Assembly: GCF_019933155.2 (NCBI RefSeq)
Contig: NZ_CP082944.1
Span: 186,001-250,000 of the forward strand
Origin: Metabacillus dongyingensis
Lineage (GTDB): Bacteria > Bacillota > Bacilli > Bacillales > Bacillaceae
Reading direction: 5' to 3'
Length of the DNA stretch: 64,000 nucleotides
Below the pieces are notes generated by a model, which was not told the origin of the DNA, ran no database searches, and worked only from the letters and a program-made list of their open reading frames with translations. Positions within the stretch are counted from its first letter, which is position 1, and the number at the start of each line of letters is the position of its first letter. Shown one piece after another: positions 8,552 through 15,802 of the stretch. Position numbers and translations under genes: made by a program.

Positions 8552-9757
8552 TTAATCTGCCTCCTTCATGTTCAGATCATCTTTGTTTCCTGCAAGTGCT
8601 CCAATAACAGCACCGCGTATAATAACACCTTTTAAGCGATTTTCCTGATCAACTACTGCAACCGGGAGGGCAGAATTCGATAGTGCTTCGATAACGTCAG
8701 TAAGCAATGTATCTTCTGATACTGTCGCTATATTTCTTGCCATCACATCTTCAACCGTCTTATTCTCTTTGACTGCATTGGATGCATCATCAGCGGTGAG
8801 CGCCCCTAATAGCTTTTGTTTGCGGTCTACAATAAAGATGCTTGAATATCCCTGAGCCTTCATAATTTGCAGAGCCACACGCGGACCGCGATCAGGAGTC
8901 ATTCTCTCAGCACGTTTTAAAACATGAGATGCCTGCAGCACCTTGGAAAGGTCCACATCTTCTACAAAACGTTCTACATATTTGTCTGCAGGATTCATCA
9001 TGATTTCTTCAGGAGATCCGATTTGAATAATTGTACCGTCTTTCATTAATGCAATACGATCCCCTATGCGAAGGGCCTCATCAAGGTCATGAGTAATAAA
9101 AATAATCGTTTTCTTCATGGTTTCTTGAAGTTCAAGTAATTCATCCTGCATGTCTTTACGGATCAGCGGATCCAATGCACTAAAAGCTTCATCCATTAAC
9201 AGAATGTCAGTATTGCTTGCAAGGGCTCTCGCTAGACCGACCCTTTGCTGCATGCCTCCGCTGAGCTGTGAAGGATACTGATTTTCATATCCCTTCAAAC
9301 CGACAACCGCGAGTGACTGCATGGCTTTTTCTCTTCTTTCATCTGCCGGTACGTTTCGGAGTACAAGCCCATGTTCCGTATTTTCAAGTACGGTTTTATG
9401 AGGGAATAAAGCGAAGTTTTGAAAAACCATGCTGATTTTATTTCTGCGTACGTCTCGCAGCTGCTGCGCTGACATTTTAACAATATCGACATCATCGATT
9501 AAAATTTCGCCAATTGTAGGATCTATTAAGCGGTTCAGCATACGGATCAATGTTGATTTTCCGCTTCCTGATAAACCCATTACTACAAAAATTTCACCTG
9601 GGTAAATTTCAAAACTTGCACTATTTACGCCAATGGTTGAACCCGTTTTTTCCAGTATCTCTTTTTTTGAATATCCTTCTTTAAGTAACTTAATAGCATT
9701 CTTGGGGGATTTTCCGAATACCTTCGTTACATTTTTCACTTCAACTTTTGGTCTCAT
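8552..9757 (-). CDS. Glycine betaine ABC transporter ATPase with CBS pair (OpuAA type)
   Basis: Powers the betaine importer encoded just downstream. An ABC ATPase with Walker A GLSGSGKST, Q-loop VFQNFALFPH, signature LSGGMQQR, Walker B ILLMDEAFSALDP and switch His in FITHD. The C-terminal about 120 residues form two CBS motifs, which in lactococcal OpuA sense ionic strength or cyclic di-AMP. I chose ATG 9757, which follows GAGGTG; an in-frame TTG at 9769 would overlap that binding site. The stop codon abuts the start of the permease gene. Confidence 0.94.
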   Translation of the reverse strand: MRPKVEVKNVTKVFGKSPKNAIKLLKEGYSKKEILEKTGSTIGVNSASFEIYPGEIFVVMGLSGSGKSTLIRMLNRLIDPTIGEILIDDVDIVKMSAQQLRDVRRNKISMVFQNFALFPHKTVLENTEHGLVLRNVPADERREKAMQSLAVVGLKGYENQYPSQLSGGMQQRVGLARALASNTDILLMDEAFSALDPLIRKDMQDELLELQETMKKTIIFITHDLDEALRIGDRIALMKDGTIIQIGSPEEIMMNPADKYVERFVEDVDLSKVLQASHVLKRAERMTPDRGPRVALQIMKAQGYSSIFIVDRKQKLLGALTADDASNAVKENKTVEDVMARNIATVSEDTLLTDVIEALSNSALPVAVVDQENRLKGVIIRGAVIGALAGNKDDLNMKEAD

Positions 9758-9865
9758 CCTACACCTCAAAACTGCTTATTTTATTTAAATATAATTCGAA
9801 AACCTTCTGTTTTCCGCAATCTCCGGAGACTTACTATACTTCTTGCAAAAAACAATAACTGTTTA

Positions 9866-9895
9866 AGTATATAGAAGTTCAACTTTTGATTGCAA
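9866..9895 (-). promoter_or_regulatory. Candidate promoter of the betaine transporter operon
   Basis: Minus strand TTGCAA (9895-9890), 18-base spacer, TATACT (9871-9866), about 110 bp ahead of the ATPase start. B. subtilis opuA is transcribed from an osmotically controlled SigA promoter; no other regulatory site is evident. Confidence 0.45.
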
Positions 9896-10192
9896 ACGAT
9901 ATGGCAGCAGAAACAATTAAGAAAACCCTTACACTTCAATAAATAAAAGACTGCTGCAACCGCTCCGATGTCAATAGCGGTCTTATTTCACAGCTTATTT
10001 GTTTTTGATAATTTAGTTTCTGCAAAAATTATTTATTTTATTTCAGGGAAAGGATGAAAGTTTTAAAAAATCATTGAAAATAATGATTTTTTTCTGCAGA
10101 TTGAAATAGTTTAAAAGAATAACATTCATAAAAAAGGGTATTTAAAATATGTGTATAACAGCTAATGAATTTTCTGGAAAGGAAGATGAAAA
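9896..10192. other. AT-rich intergenic region with two hairpins
   Basis: Together with the betaine operon leader this gives a gap of more than 400 bp without a gene. An imperfect hairpin (AAGAC.GCT / AGC.GTCTT) lies at 9947-9984. A second (AAAAATCATT / AATGATTTTT, with T run) is at 10066-10092. No OhrR-type TACAATT-AATTGTA box is seen ahead of the ohr gene, and no open frame is supported. Confidence 0.5.
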
Positions 10193-10618
10193 TTGTCAGA
10201 ACCATTATTCACTACCTCAGTTACAGCAGTAGGCGGAAGAGAAGGAAAAGTACACTCATCAAATGGCGTAATCAACATGGATATCGCCATGCCGGGATCA
10301 CCTAGAGCTGAAAGAATGCCTGAAGCTACAAATCCGGAACAGCTATTTGCAGCGGGATATGCTGCATGTTTCGATGGAGCTCTGCAGCATATGGCCAGAA
10401 AAGAAAAAGTGAAATTTGAATCTGAGGTTACGGCTAATGTAAGCTTTTTAAAAGATGAAGCTGATGGCGGCTTCAAATTAGCCGTAAAGCTTGATGTAAA
10501 AGGGAAGGGGATTGAAAAATCTCAATTAGAAGACCTTGTTCACAAGGCTCATGAGTTTTGCCCATATTCTAAAGCAACCAGAGGGAATATCGAGGTTACC
10601 CTTGAGGCGATTGTTTAA
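10193..10618 (+). CDS. Organic hydroperoxide resistance protein Ohr/OsmC family
   Basis: A 141-residue thiol peroxidase that reduces organic hydroperoxides in the cytosol. Both catalytic cysteines are present in their usual contexts: AAGYAACFDGAL (peroxidatic) and AHEFCPYSKATRGN (resolving), with the Ohr signature TNPEQLFAAGYA. It starts at TTG after AAGGAAGATG. It resembles B. subtilis OhrA/OhrB, but no ohrR gene or OhrR operator is next to it, so I do not assign which paralogue it is. It is monocistronic with its own terminator. Confidence 0.93.
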   Translation: MSEPLFTTSVTAVGGREGKVHSSNGVINMDIAMPGSPRAERMPEATNPEQLFAAGYAACFDGALQHMARKEKVKFESEVTANVSFLKDEADGGFKLAVKLDVKGKGIEKSQLEDLVHKAHEFCPYSKATRGNIEVTLEAIV

Positions 10619-10626
10619 TAAGAGAG

Positions 10627-10653
10627 AGGCACCGTAAATGCGGTGCCTTTTTT
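10627..10653 (+). terminator. Terminator of ohr
   Basis: Stem AGGCACCG / CGGTGCCT with a short AT loop and a T run. Confidence 0.85.
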
Positions 10654-10692
10654 ATGTTTTTTAGTTGAAAATAAACAAACGATAATATAAAA

Positions 10693-10712
10693 TGTTTATT
10701 ATATATTAAACA
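10693..10712 (+). promoter_or_regulatory. Near-palindromic operator candidate
   Basis: TGTTTA-8-TAAACA, 20 bp with one mismatched pair, immediately upstream of the DUF2087 gene. It is flanked by two further AAACA/TGTTT half sites (about 10676 and 10724). It could be the autoregulatory site of the protein encoded next. Confidence 0.4.
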
Positions 10713-10733
10713 AAATAGGGAAGTGTTTGTTAT

Positions 10734-11489
10734 ATGGATGTATCTGAGTTGTTTTGGAGTGCTTCTCTGGATGAATGGAAACAGGGGTTCATCCAAAACC
10801 AGGAGCACTATATTTGTCTGCTTTGCGGAGACAAAACAGAAAAAGGCGTTATTTACCCTGTAGATGACATGTTCTATGATGCTGAAAAAGCGATGAAGAT
10901 TCATATTGAAAAAGAACATGGATCTGTCTTTGATTATCTGATTGGACTTGATAAAAAGCTTACTGGGCTGACGGACCATCAAAATCGTTTATTACGGCTT
11001 TTTTATGCCGGAAAAAATGATGCCGAAATCCAAAAAGAGCTAGAGATCGGAAGTTCAGCTACAATCAGAAACCACCGATTTGTATTGAAGGAAAAAGAAC
11101 GCCAGGCAAAAATGATGCTGACGATCATGGAGCTTTTAAGAGAAAAGGATCAGCATGCACCGGTATTGATAACTCCTCACAAGGCAGCCAAAATGATTGA
11201 CAGCCGATACAATGTCACTCAGGAGGAGGAAGCAGAAATGCTTGAAAAGTTATTTCCTGAGGGGACACATAGAAAGCTTAAGAAATTTCCGCTTAAAGAA
11301 AAGCAAAAGCTGATTGTCCTAAAAGCGATTGCTGACCGATTTGAAGGAAAACGGAAATATGACGAAAAAGAAGTGAATCAACTATTAGAATCCATTTATC
11401 ACGATTATGTCCTCCTTAGACGGTACTTAATTGAATATGGATTTCTTGCCCGCAAGGCAGATGGAAGCGAGTATTGGAAAATACTTTAA
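10734..11489 (+). CDS. DUF2087 domain protein with helix-turn-helix and zinc-ribbon-like N-terminus
   Basis: A 251-residue protein of unknown function. The N-terminus has C-x2-C at residues about 25-28 and a later H-x4-H (MKIHIEKEH), suggesting a metal-binding finger. Residues about 85-135 read as a LuxR-like helix-turn-helix (LTDHQNRLLRLFYAGKNDAEIQKELEI with SSATIRNHRF). The C-terminal about 75 residues are a DUF2087 domain (FPLKEKQKLIVLKAI, YDEKEVNQLL, LRRYLIEYGFLAR, YW). It is therefore probably a transcriptional regulator. The Shine-Dalgarno is weak (GGGAAG). It is followed 21 bp later by a GIY-YIG-like gene in the same direction. Confidence 0.8.
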   Translation: MDVSELFWSASLDEWKQGFIQNQEHYICLLCGDKTEKGVIYPVDDMFYDAEKAMKIHIEKEHGSVFDYLIGLDKKLTGLTDHQNRLLRLFYAGKNDAEIQKELEIGSSATIRNHRFVLKEKERQAKMMLTIMELLREKDQHAPVLITPHKAAKMIDSRYNVTQEEEAEMLEKLFPEGTHRKLKKFPLKEKQKLIVLKAIADRFEGKRKYDEKEVNQLLESIYHDYVLLRRYLIEYGFLARKADGSEYWKIL

Positions 11490-11510
11490 AAAGGAAAGGA
11501 GATTCAATTA

Positions 11511-11867
11511 ATGGATCGGAAAAAAGAATTAAAACAGCTTTATAAAGAATCGAAACCCGAAGCGGGAATCTATCAAATAAAGAATATCAGAAACGGGAAA
11601 CTTTTTATCGGAAGCACATTGAACTTAAAAACATTGAATGGAAAGCAGTTTGAACTTGAATCAGGATCAAGCACAAACAAAACACTTCAAAACGAATGGA
11701 GTACTTTTGGAAAAGAAGCTTTTTCAATAGAAGTGCTGGAAGTATTAAAAAGAAAAGAAGAGGGCTATTTTGATGCGAAACATGCTTTGAAAAAGCTTGA
11801 GGAAAAATGGCTTAACGAGCTGAAACCATATGGTGAAAAGGGATACAATAAAGAAAAGCTTCAATAA
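11511..11867 (+). CDS. GIY-YIG nuclease family protein, catalytic arginine apparently missing
   Basis: A 118-residue protein with a GIY-YIG fold core: GIYQIKN, then NGKLFIGST with Phe in place of the Tyr of YIG, and the late KWLNELKPYGEKGYN. In active enzymes an Arg follows the N-L segment after YIG; here the text is NLKTLNGKQFE, so the usual Arg is not obvious and nuclease activity is doubtful. It has a strong site AAAGGAGA and is co-directional with the DUF2087 gene, so the two probably form an operon. Function unknown. Confidence 0.82.
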   Translation: MDRKKELKQLYKESKPEAGIYQIKNIRNGKLFIGSTLNLKTLNGKQFELESGSSTNKTLQNEWSTFGKEAFSIEVLEVLKRKEEGYFDAKHALKKLEEKWLNELKPYGEKGYNKEKLQ

Positions 11868-11868
11868 G

Positions 11869-11900
11869 AAAAGGTGTTTACCAAATGGTAAACACCTTTT
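11869..11900. terminator. Bidirectional terminator
   Basis: Perfect stem AAAAGGTGTTTACC / GGTAAACACCTTTT between convergent genes. Confidence 0.9.
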
Positions 11901-11905
11901 GACTG

Positions 11906-12913
11906 TTAAAGAACATGCTTTCTGCTGTTTCTGAATCCTTTTGCCATATCCACTATTGAAATGAGAATGACGATGGCAGCTGACGCCCAAATCCAGTTAG
12001 ACCAAACCTCATCATGATTTTCAGGCTGTATTCCAAAGGAATTCATCGTCAAGCTGATAAAATCATTGGTGAAAAGCTCTGGATTCAGCAGCATGATGCA
12101 GTAAAAGCTGATGAAAACGAGATTGCTGAGAGTATTGATCCAGGCGAGCCTTTTGGTCCATCTGCCTGTATAAAGCTTGTAAATAGCTATAAACATCTCT
12201 AATGCAAAAATGGCAGCAATGCCGGGGAGATACATTTTAAGAACATCTGCCTGAAATAGAGGGGCAGCAAGCTTAAGGTCTTCAAGACCAGTTCCCTGCA
12301 GTGTGTACCAGCCAAGAAGGTTCGATGCGTTCAAAAAGATGGAAGCCCACAGCACCGTGAAAAATAATTCGAAAATGGGTTCAGACCTGGGAATGGATCT
12401 TTTAGGAGTATGGGTTAAAGCCAGTAAATCGTCTGGTGTCCATTTCGTGTTTTTTACATAATCACTTATCGTTACAGCGCGTTCCAAAAACGTATAAGTC
12501 AGAGTTACCCATGTAAACACTTGAAAGCTAACAAGCAGGGAGCCGATAAGAATGTCAAAGAAAATGGTCAGCATGAGAGAAAAAATGGAAGTATCACCCT
12601 GATGCTGAATGATTCCTTCAAAAAACCTGGATAAAAACGTGATGCACAATGCCGCAGCAAGGGATATTTTCATGACATACAGATAGGAATTATACATTGC
12701 TGGCCCGATTAAATAATTTGGTTTACCAGAGTATTTTTGTGCTAGTTCAGCGGGGTTTCCGAGTTTAGTCAGTACCATTTTTACATCTTCTTCGGTATAG
12801 TCCTCCGGAAGCATATCTTCAATATTCGATCGCAGCTCAAGGGCAATATCCTCTTGAGCCTTTTCAGGAAGCCTTCGTGTGACTTCATTAATATAAAGAT
12901 GAATCAGATTCAC
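11906..12913 (-). CDS. HAAS-domain polytopic membrane protein
   Basis: A 335-residue protein. The first about 70 residues form a HAAS signalling domain (INEVTRRLPEKAQEDIALELRSNIEDML, LGNPAELAQKY). About six to eight transmembrane helices follow. HAAS proteins are typically encoded beside PadR regulators, as here, and are thought to take part in membrane stress or export signalling; no substrate is known. Its ATG lies four bases after the padR stop, so the two are co-transcribed. Confidence 0.82.
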   Translation of the reverse strand: MNLIHLYINEVTRRLPEKAQEDIALELRSNIEDMLPEDYTEEDVKMVLTKLGNPAELAQKYSGKPNYLIGPAMYNSYLYVMKISLAAALCITFLSRFFEGIIQHQGDTSIFSLMLTIFFDILIGSLLVSFQVFTWVTLTYTFLERAVTISDYVKNTKWTPDDLLALTHTPKRSIPRSEPIFELFFTVLWASIFLNASNLLGWYTLQGTGLEDLKLAAPLFQADVLKMYLPGIAAIFALEMFIAIYKLYTGRWTKRLAWINTLSNLVFISFYCIMLLNPELFTNDFISLTMNSFGIQPENHDEVWSNWIWASAAIVILISIVDMAKGFRNSRKHVL

Positions 12914-12917
12914 TGAA

Positions 12918-13247
12918 TCATTCCTCCTCTAATAGCTTTTTCATTTGAATAGAAGTTTTAAGCCATTCAACTTTAAGCTGTTCATACACCTCTTTTCCAA
13001 AATCGCTCAGTTTGTAATACTTTCTTGGCCGAGTCTCTGTCAGTTCCCATTCACTTATTAGGAGTTCTTGTTTTTCCAGTCTGCGGAGTAAGGGGTAAAG
13101 GGTGCTTTGATCAATTGTTATGTTGTTTTTCTCAAGAAGCTGGACGAGAGAATATCCGTATTGAGGTGTTTGCAGCTGGCTGAGGACGGCAAGTGTAAGG
13201 GTTCCTCTTCTTAGTTCAGTGGTCAGCGAGTTCAGTAATTCATTCAT
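12918..13247 (-). CDS. PadR family transcriptional regulator
   Basis: A 109-residue winged-helix repressor of the small PadR (PadR-s2) type: TTELRRGTLTLAVLSQL, YGYSLVQLLEK, DQSTLYPLLRRLEKQELL, RPRKYYKLSDFGKE. The start at 13247 is set by GGAGGTGT; a longer frame begins upstream without a site. It forms an operon with the HAAS membrane protein. The promoter contains a palindrome that is the likely autoregulatory operator. Confidence 0.9.
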   Translation of the reverse strand: MNELLNSLTTELRRGTLTLAVLSQLQTPQYGYSLVQLLEKNNITIDQSTLYPLLRRLEKQELLISEWELTETRPRKYYKLSDFGKEVYEQLKVEWLKTSIQMKKLLEEE

Positions 13248-13268
13248 TATGACACCTCCAATTTTATA

Positions 13269-13289
13269 ATAGTGTGTGACGTACACTAT
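13269..13289 (-). promoter_or_regulatory. PadR operator candidate within the padR promoter
   Basis: Inverted repeat ATAGTGT / ACACTAT with a seven-base centre. It lies inside the spacer between TTGACA (minus strand, 13295-13290) and a TATTAT -10 element, so binding would block RNA polymerase. AGTGT-ACACT type symmetry fits PadR operators. Confidence 0.65.
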
Positions 13290-13331
13290 TGTCAATAAAA
13301 TAATACTAATATTTGTAAAATGAGCAAATCG

Positions 13332-13378
13332 TTGACATGCGATAACAAATGAATTAAAATTATCTTGAATTCGAGATA
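13332..13378 (+). promoter_or_regulatory. SigA promoter with MhqR box
   Basis: TTGACA (13332-13337), 17-base spacer, TAAAAT (13355-13360), followed at once by the palindrome TATCTTGAATTCGAGATA (13361-13378). This matches the MhqR operator of B. subtilis (tATCTcgaAtTCgAGATa) and covers the expected transcription start. Confidence 0.85.
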
Positions 13379-13444
13379 ATTATTAAAATAAGTGTTATTT
13401 AGATAAAATGAGAGAAAATACAATTTATTAAGGAGAGGTTTTCT

Positions 13445-14374
13445 ATGACTAAAAAAACGGCAGGTATCCACCATATCACGGCAATCGTTGGTCATCCCCA
13501 GGAAAATGCGGACTTTTATGCAGGGGTTCTTGGCTTGAGACTGGTAAAGCAAACAATCAATTTTGATGATCCTGGTACGTATCATCTTTACTTTGGAGAC
13601 GAAGCAGGAAAACCGGGAACGATTATTACTTTTTTTCCATGGCCTGATGCTTATCAGGGGAAAGTTGGGGATGGCCAGGTTGGAGTAACATCATATGTTG
13701 TGCCAAAAGGAGCATTGAGCTTTTGGAAGGCCAGACTTGAAAAGATGGATGTTCCATTTTCTAAAATGGAGCGGTTCGGTGAGGAGTATGTGGTTTTTGA
13801 TGATCCGCATGGTCTGCACCTCGAAATCGTTGAACGGGAAGAAGGAGAATCAAACAAGTGGGAGTTTGGCGGAGTCACATCTGATGTTGCAATAAAAGGA
13901 TTTGGAGGGGCAACTCTGTTATCCGCTCAGCCTGAGAGAACAGCAGAACTGCTGGAGGCGATCATGGGATTTGAAAAAATCAGCCAAGAAGGAGATTTTA
14001 TCCGTTTTCGTTCAACTGGAGAGATTGGAAATGTGATTGATTTGAAAATGACGCCAATCGGCCGCGGGCAAATGGGAGTTGGAACGGTTCATCATATTGC
14101 GTTCCGAGCAGAAAATGATGAGGATCAGCTTCAGTGGCAAAAGCATGTTGCAAACGGAGGATATCATGTCACTCCAGTACAGGACCGACAATATTTCAAT
14201 GCGATCTATTTCAGAGAACACGGTGAAATCCTGTTTGAAATTGCAACAGATCCTCCAGGATTTGCTCATGATGAGGAGACGCTGGGAGAAAAGCTGATGC
14301 TGCCGAAATGGTATGAGCCGCAAAGAGAAAAGATTGAAAAAGCGCTTGCGCCATTTGAGATTAGAGAGCTTTAA
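13445..14374 (+). CDS. Ring-cleaving dioxygenase (glyoxalase/VOC superfamily, MhqA/MhqO type)
   Basis: A 309-residue two-module VOC protein (GIHHITAIVGHPQENADFYAGVLGLRLVKQ and VGTVHHIAFRAENDEDQ) with the metal-binding histidines and Glu of extradiol-type dioxygenases (HHI, YHLYFGD, HHIAF, EILFEIATDPPGF). B. subtilis relatives MhqA, MhqE and MhqO detoxify hydroquinones and catechol-like electrophiles. The MhqR box in the promoter supports the same role. The site AAGGAGAGG precedes the ATG. A flavin reductase gene follows 12 bp after its stop. Which paralogue it is cannot be decided here. Confidence 0.9.
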   Translation: MTKKTAGIHHITAIVGHPQENADFYAGVLGLRLVKQTINFDDPGTYHLYFGDEAGKPGTIITFFPWPDAYQGKVGDGQVGVTSYVVPKGALSFWKARLEKMDVPFSKMERFGEEYVVFDDPHGLHLEIVEREEGESNKWEFGGVTSDVAIKGFGGATLLSAQPERTAELLEAIMGFEKISQEGDFIRFRSTGEIGNVIDLKMTPIGRGQMGVGTVHHIAFRAENDEDQLQWQKHVANGGYHVTPVQDRQYFNAIYFREHGEILFEIATDPPGFAHDEETLGEKLMLPKWYEPQREKIEKALAPFEIREL

Positions 14375-14386
14375 GGAGTGATGAAA

Positions 14387-14995
14387 ATGCTGAGCATTGA
14401 TCCAGCTGCTAACACGGAAAGGGAGAATTATAAGCTTTTAACAGGAAGCATTATTCCAAGACCGATTGCATTTGTCACTTCGCTTTCAGAAGACGGAACA
14501 TTAAACGGAGCGCCATTCAGCTACTTTAACATCGTTACCGCCAATCCCCCGATGATTTCGGTGTCCGTTCAAAGAAGCGAAGGAAATCAAAAGGATACTG
14601 CCAGGAATATCAGCAGTCTGAAAGAATTTGTTGTGCATATCGTTGATCATGACAACGTTGAAAAGATAAACATCACTGCAGCAAACCTTCAGCCTGATCA
14701 AAGTGAGATTGAATTGGCGCAATTAACGCCTATTAAGAGCAGCAGGATTGCTGTGCCAGGAATAACGGAAGCCAAAGTACGCATGGAATGTGTTCTTGAA
14801 CGAGTGATTGAGCTCGGCGGTGACGATTCGCCTGCATGTGATTTGATCATCGGGAAAATTGTTCAGTTTCACGTAGAAAAGAGCATATATGAAAAAGGAA
14901 GAATTAATCCTGATGGACTGGGTGCAGTCAGCAGACTTGCGGGAAATGATTACGCAAGAGTCGGAGAGCTGTTTTCAATCGAACGGCCAATATGA
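14387..14995 (+). CDS. Flavin reductase family protein (FMN-binding split barrel)
   Basis: A 202-residue protein with the FMN-binding flavin-reductase-like fold: SIIPRPIAFVTSLSEDGTLNGAPFSYFNIVTANPPMISVSV and a C-terminal DGLGAVSRLAGNDYARVGELF. It would supply reduced flavin or reduce quinone-like substrates. I chose ATG 14387, eight bases after AAGGAG; ATG 14381 and GTG 14378 lie too close to the site. It forms the second gene of the MhqR-box operon, so it probably works in quinone or aromatic electrophile detoxification. A terminator follows directly. Confidence 0.85.
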   Translation: MLSIDPAANTERENYKLLTGSIIPRPIAFVTSLSEDGTLNGAPFSYFNIVTANPPMISVSVQRSEGNQKDTARNISSLKEFVVHIVDHDNVEKINITAANLQPDQSEIELAQLTPIKSSRIAVPGITEAKVRMECVLERVIELGGDDSPACDLIIGKIVQFHVEKSIYEKGRINPDGLGAVSRLAGNDYARVGELFSIERPI

Positions 14996-15024
14996 AAAAC
15001 GGACCAAATCCTGGTCCGTTTTTT
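14995..15024 (+). terminator. Terminator of the MhqR-box operon
   Basis: Stem AAAACGGACCA / TGGTCCGTTTT with a five-base loop and a T run. Confidence 0.88.
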
Positions 15025-15112
15025 ATGATCGCAGATAAATTCTTGATTTAGATGGATATCATGTCAAATGTGGCTGATCCAAAATAGATGGATAAATAGA
15101 AAACAAGCCCGC

Positions 15113-15610
15113 TTATAAAAATAAAACCATATGATCCTCATCATAATAGATGCCATCAGCTTTTAGCGCTCTTTTTTCATGACCATAAACGGTGAAGCCA
15201 AATGAAGTGTATAGTTGCTTTGCTGAAGGATTGGTGCTCACAACAGATAAATGAAGCTGCTCTGTATCGTCAAACTCCTGTGCTTTTTTTACCACTTCAG
15301 CCATCAGTTTTTTTCCTATGCCCCTTCCGCGATAATCAGGAGAAACATACATCGCGTAAATCGAAGCTTTATGCTTAAGCTTGACCTTCGTTTCTTTTAC
15401 TAGAGTGACAACACCGGCAAGTTCTTCCTTTTCAAAAACTCCAAACGTAAAGGCAGTATCTGATTCAAGTCTAGATTTGTAAAGATCAATCGGATAAAGC
15501 TGTTCTTCCTCGTAGCTTGATCCAAATGCTTCAGGGCTGTTTTTTAAACCCTCGAGCCGGATTTTTTGGTAAGCGTCTGCATCATTTCCATTCAGGATTC
15601 GCTTCTTCAT
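15113..15610 (-). CDS. GNAT family N-acetyltransferase
   Basis: A 165-residue acetyl-CoA dependent acyltransferase. The acetyl-CoA loop is V-S-P-D-Y-R-G-R-G-I-G-K-K-L, and the later S-T-N-P-S-A-K-Q-L-Y-x-S-F-G-F segment completes the fold. The start is set to 15610 because GGAGG lies five bases before it; an in-frame ATG at 15622 overlaps that site. It is a single gene divergent from the mannitol operon. The substrate is unknown. Confidence 0.85.
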   Translation of the reverse strand: MKKRILNGNDADAYQKIRLEGLKNSPEAFGSSYEEEQLYPIDLYKSRLESDTAFTFGVFEKEELAGVVTLVKETKVKLKHKASIYAMYVSPDYRGRGIGKKLMAEVVKKAQEFDDTEQLHLSVVSTNPSAKQLYTSFGFTVYGHEKRALKADGIYYDEDHMVLFL

Positions 15611-15677
15611 GGGTTCCTCCATAAATGTTTTCCTCTATTTTACAATCTTGAAAGCGTTAGTTCCAGTCTTTTCATAG

Positions 15678-15699
15678 TTGGCAACAGCACAAGTGACAA
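15678..15699 (+). promoter_or_regulatory. Candidate MtlR operator upstream of mtlA
   Basis: TTGGCA and TGACAA flank a ten-base centre just upstream of the -35 box. The known MtlR site has the form TTGNCACA-4-TGTGNCAA; here the outer TTGNCA/TGNCAA are kept but the centre is two bases longer. Its position fits an activator. Confidence 0.5.
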
Positions 15700-15717
15700 A
15701 GTTGGGTTTTCTTTAAA

Positions 15718-15777
15718 TTGTACGAACAGGATATGAGTCTTAAGATAGACATATAGAGTTTTGGTAAAACGCTTTCA
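15718..15777 (+). promoter_or_regulatory. mtl promoter and cre site
   Basis: TTGTAC (15718-15723), 17-base spacer, TAAGAT (15741-15746). About 18 bp further on, GTAAAACGCTTTCA (15764-15777) matches the CcpA cre consensus at 12 of 14 positions, best on the reverse strand. It is placed for roadblock-type catabolite repression. Confidence 0.7.
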
Positions 15778-15802
15778 TAAATTTCTATTAGGAGGTTAAT
15801 AC

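Noticed and set aside
10105..10140. GTTTAA ... GGGTAT ahead of ohr, resembling a SigB promoter
   Set aside because: The spacer is about 21 bases, far outside the 12-15 range for SigB.
10193..10618. OhrR-regulated ohr locus
   Set aside because: No ohrR gene adjacent and no TACAATT-AATTGTA box upstream.
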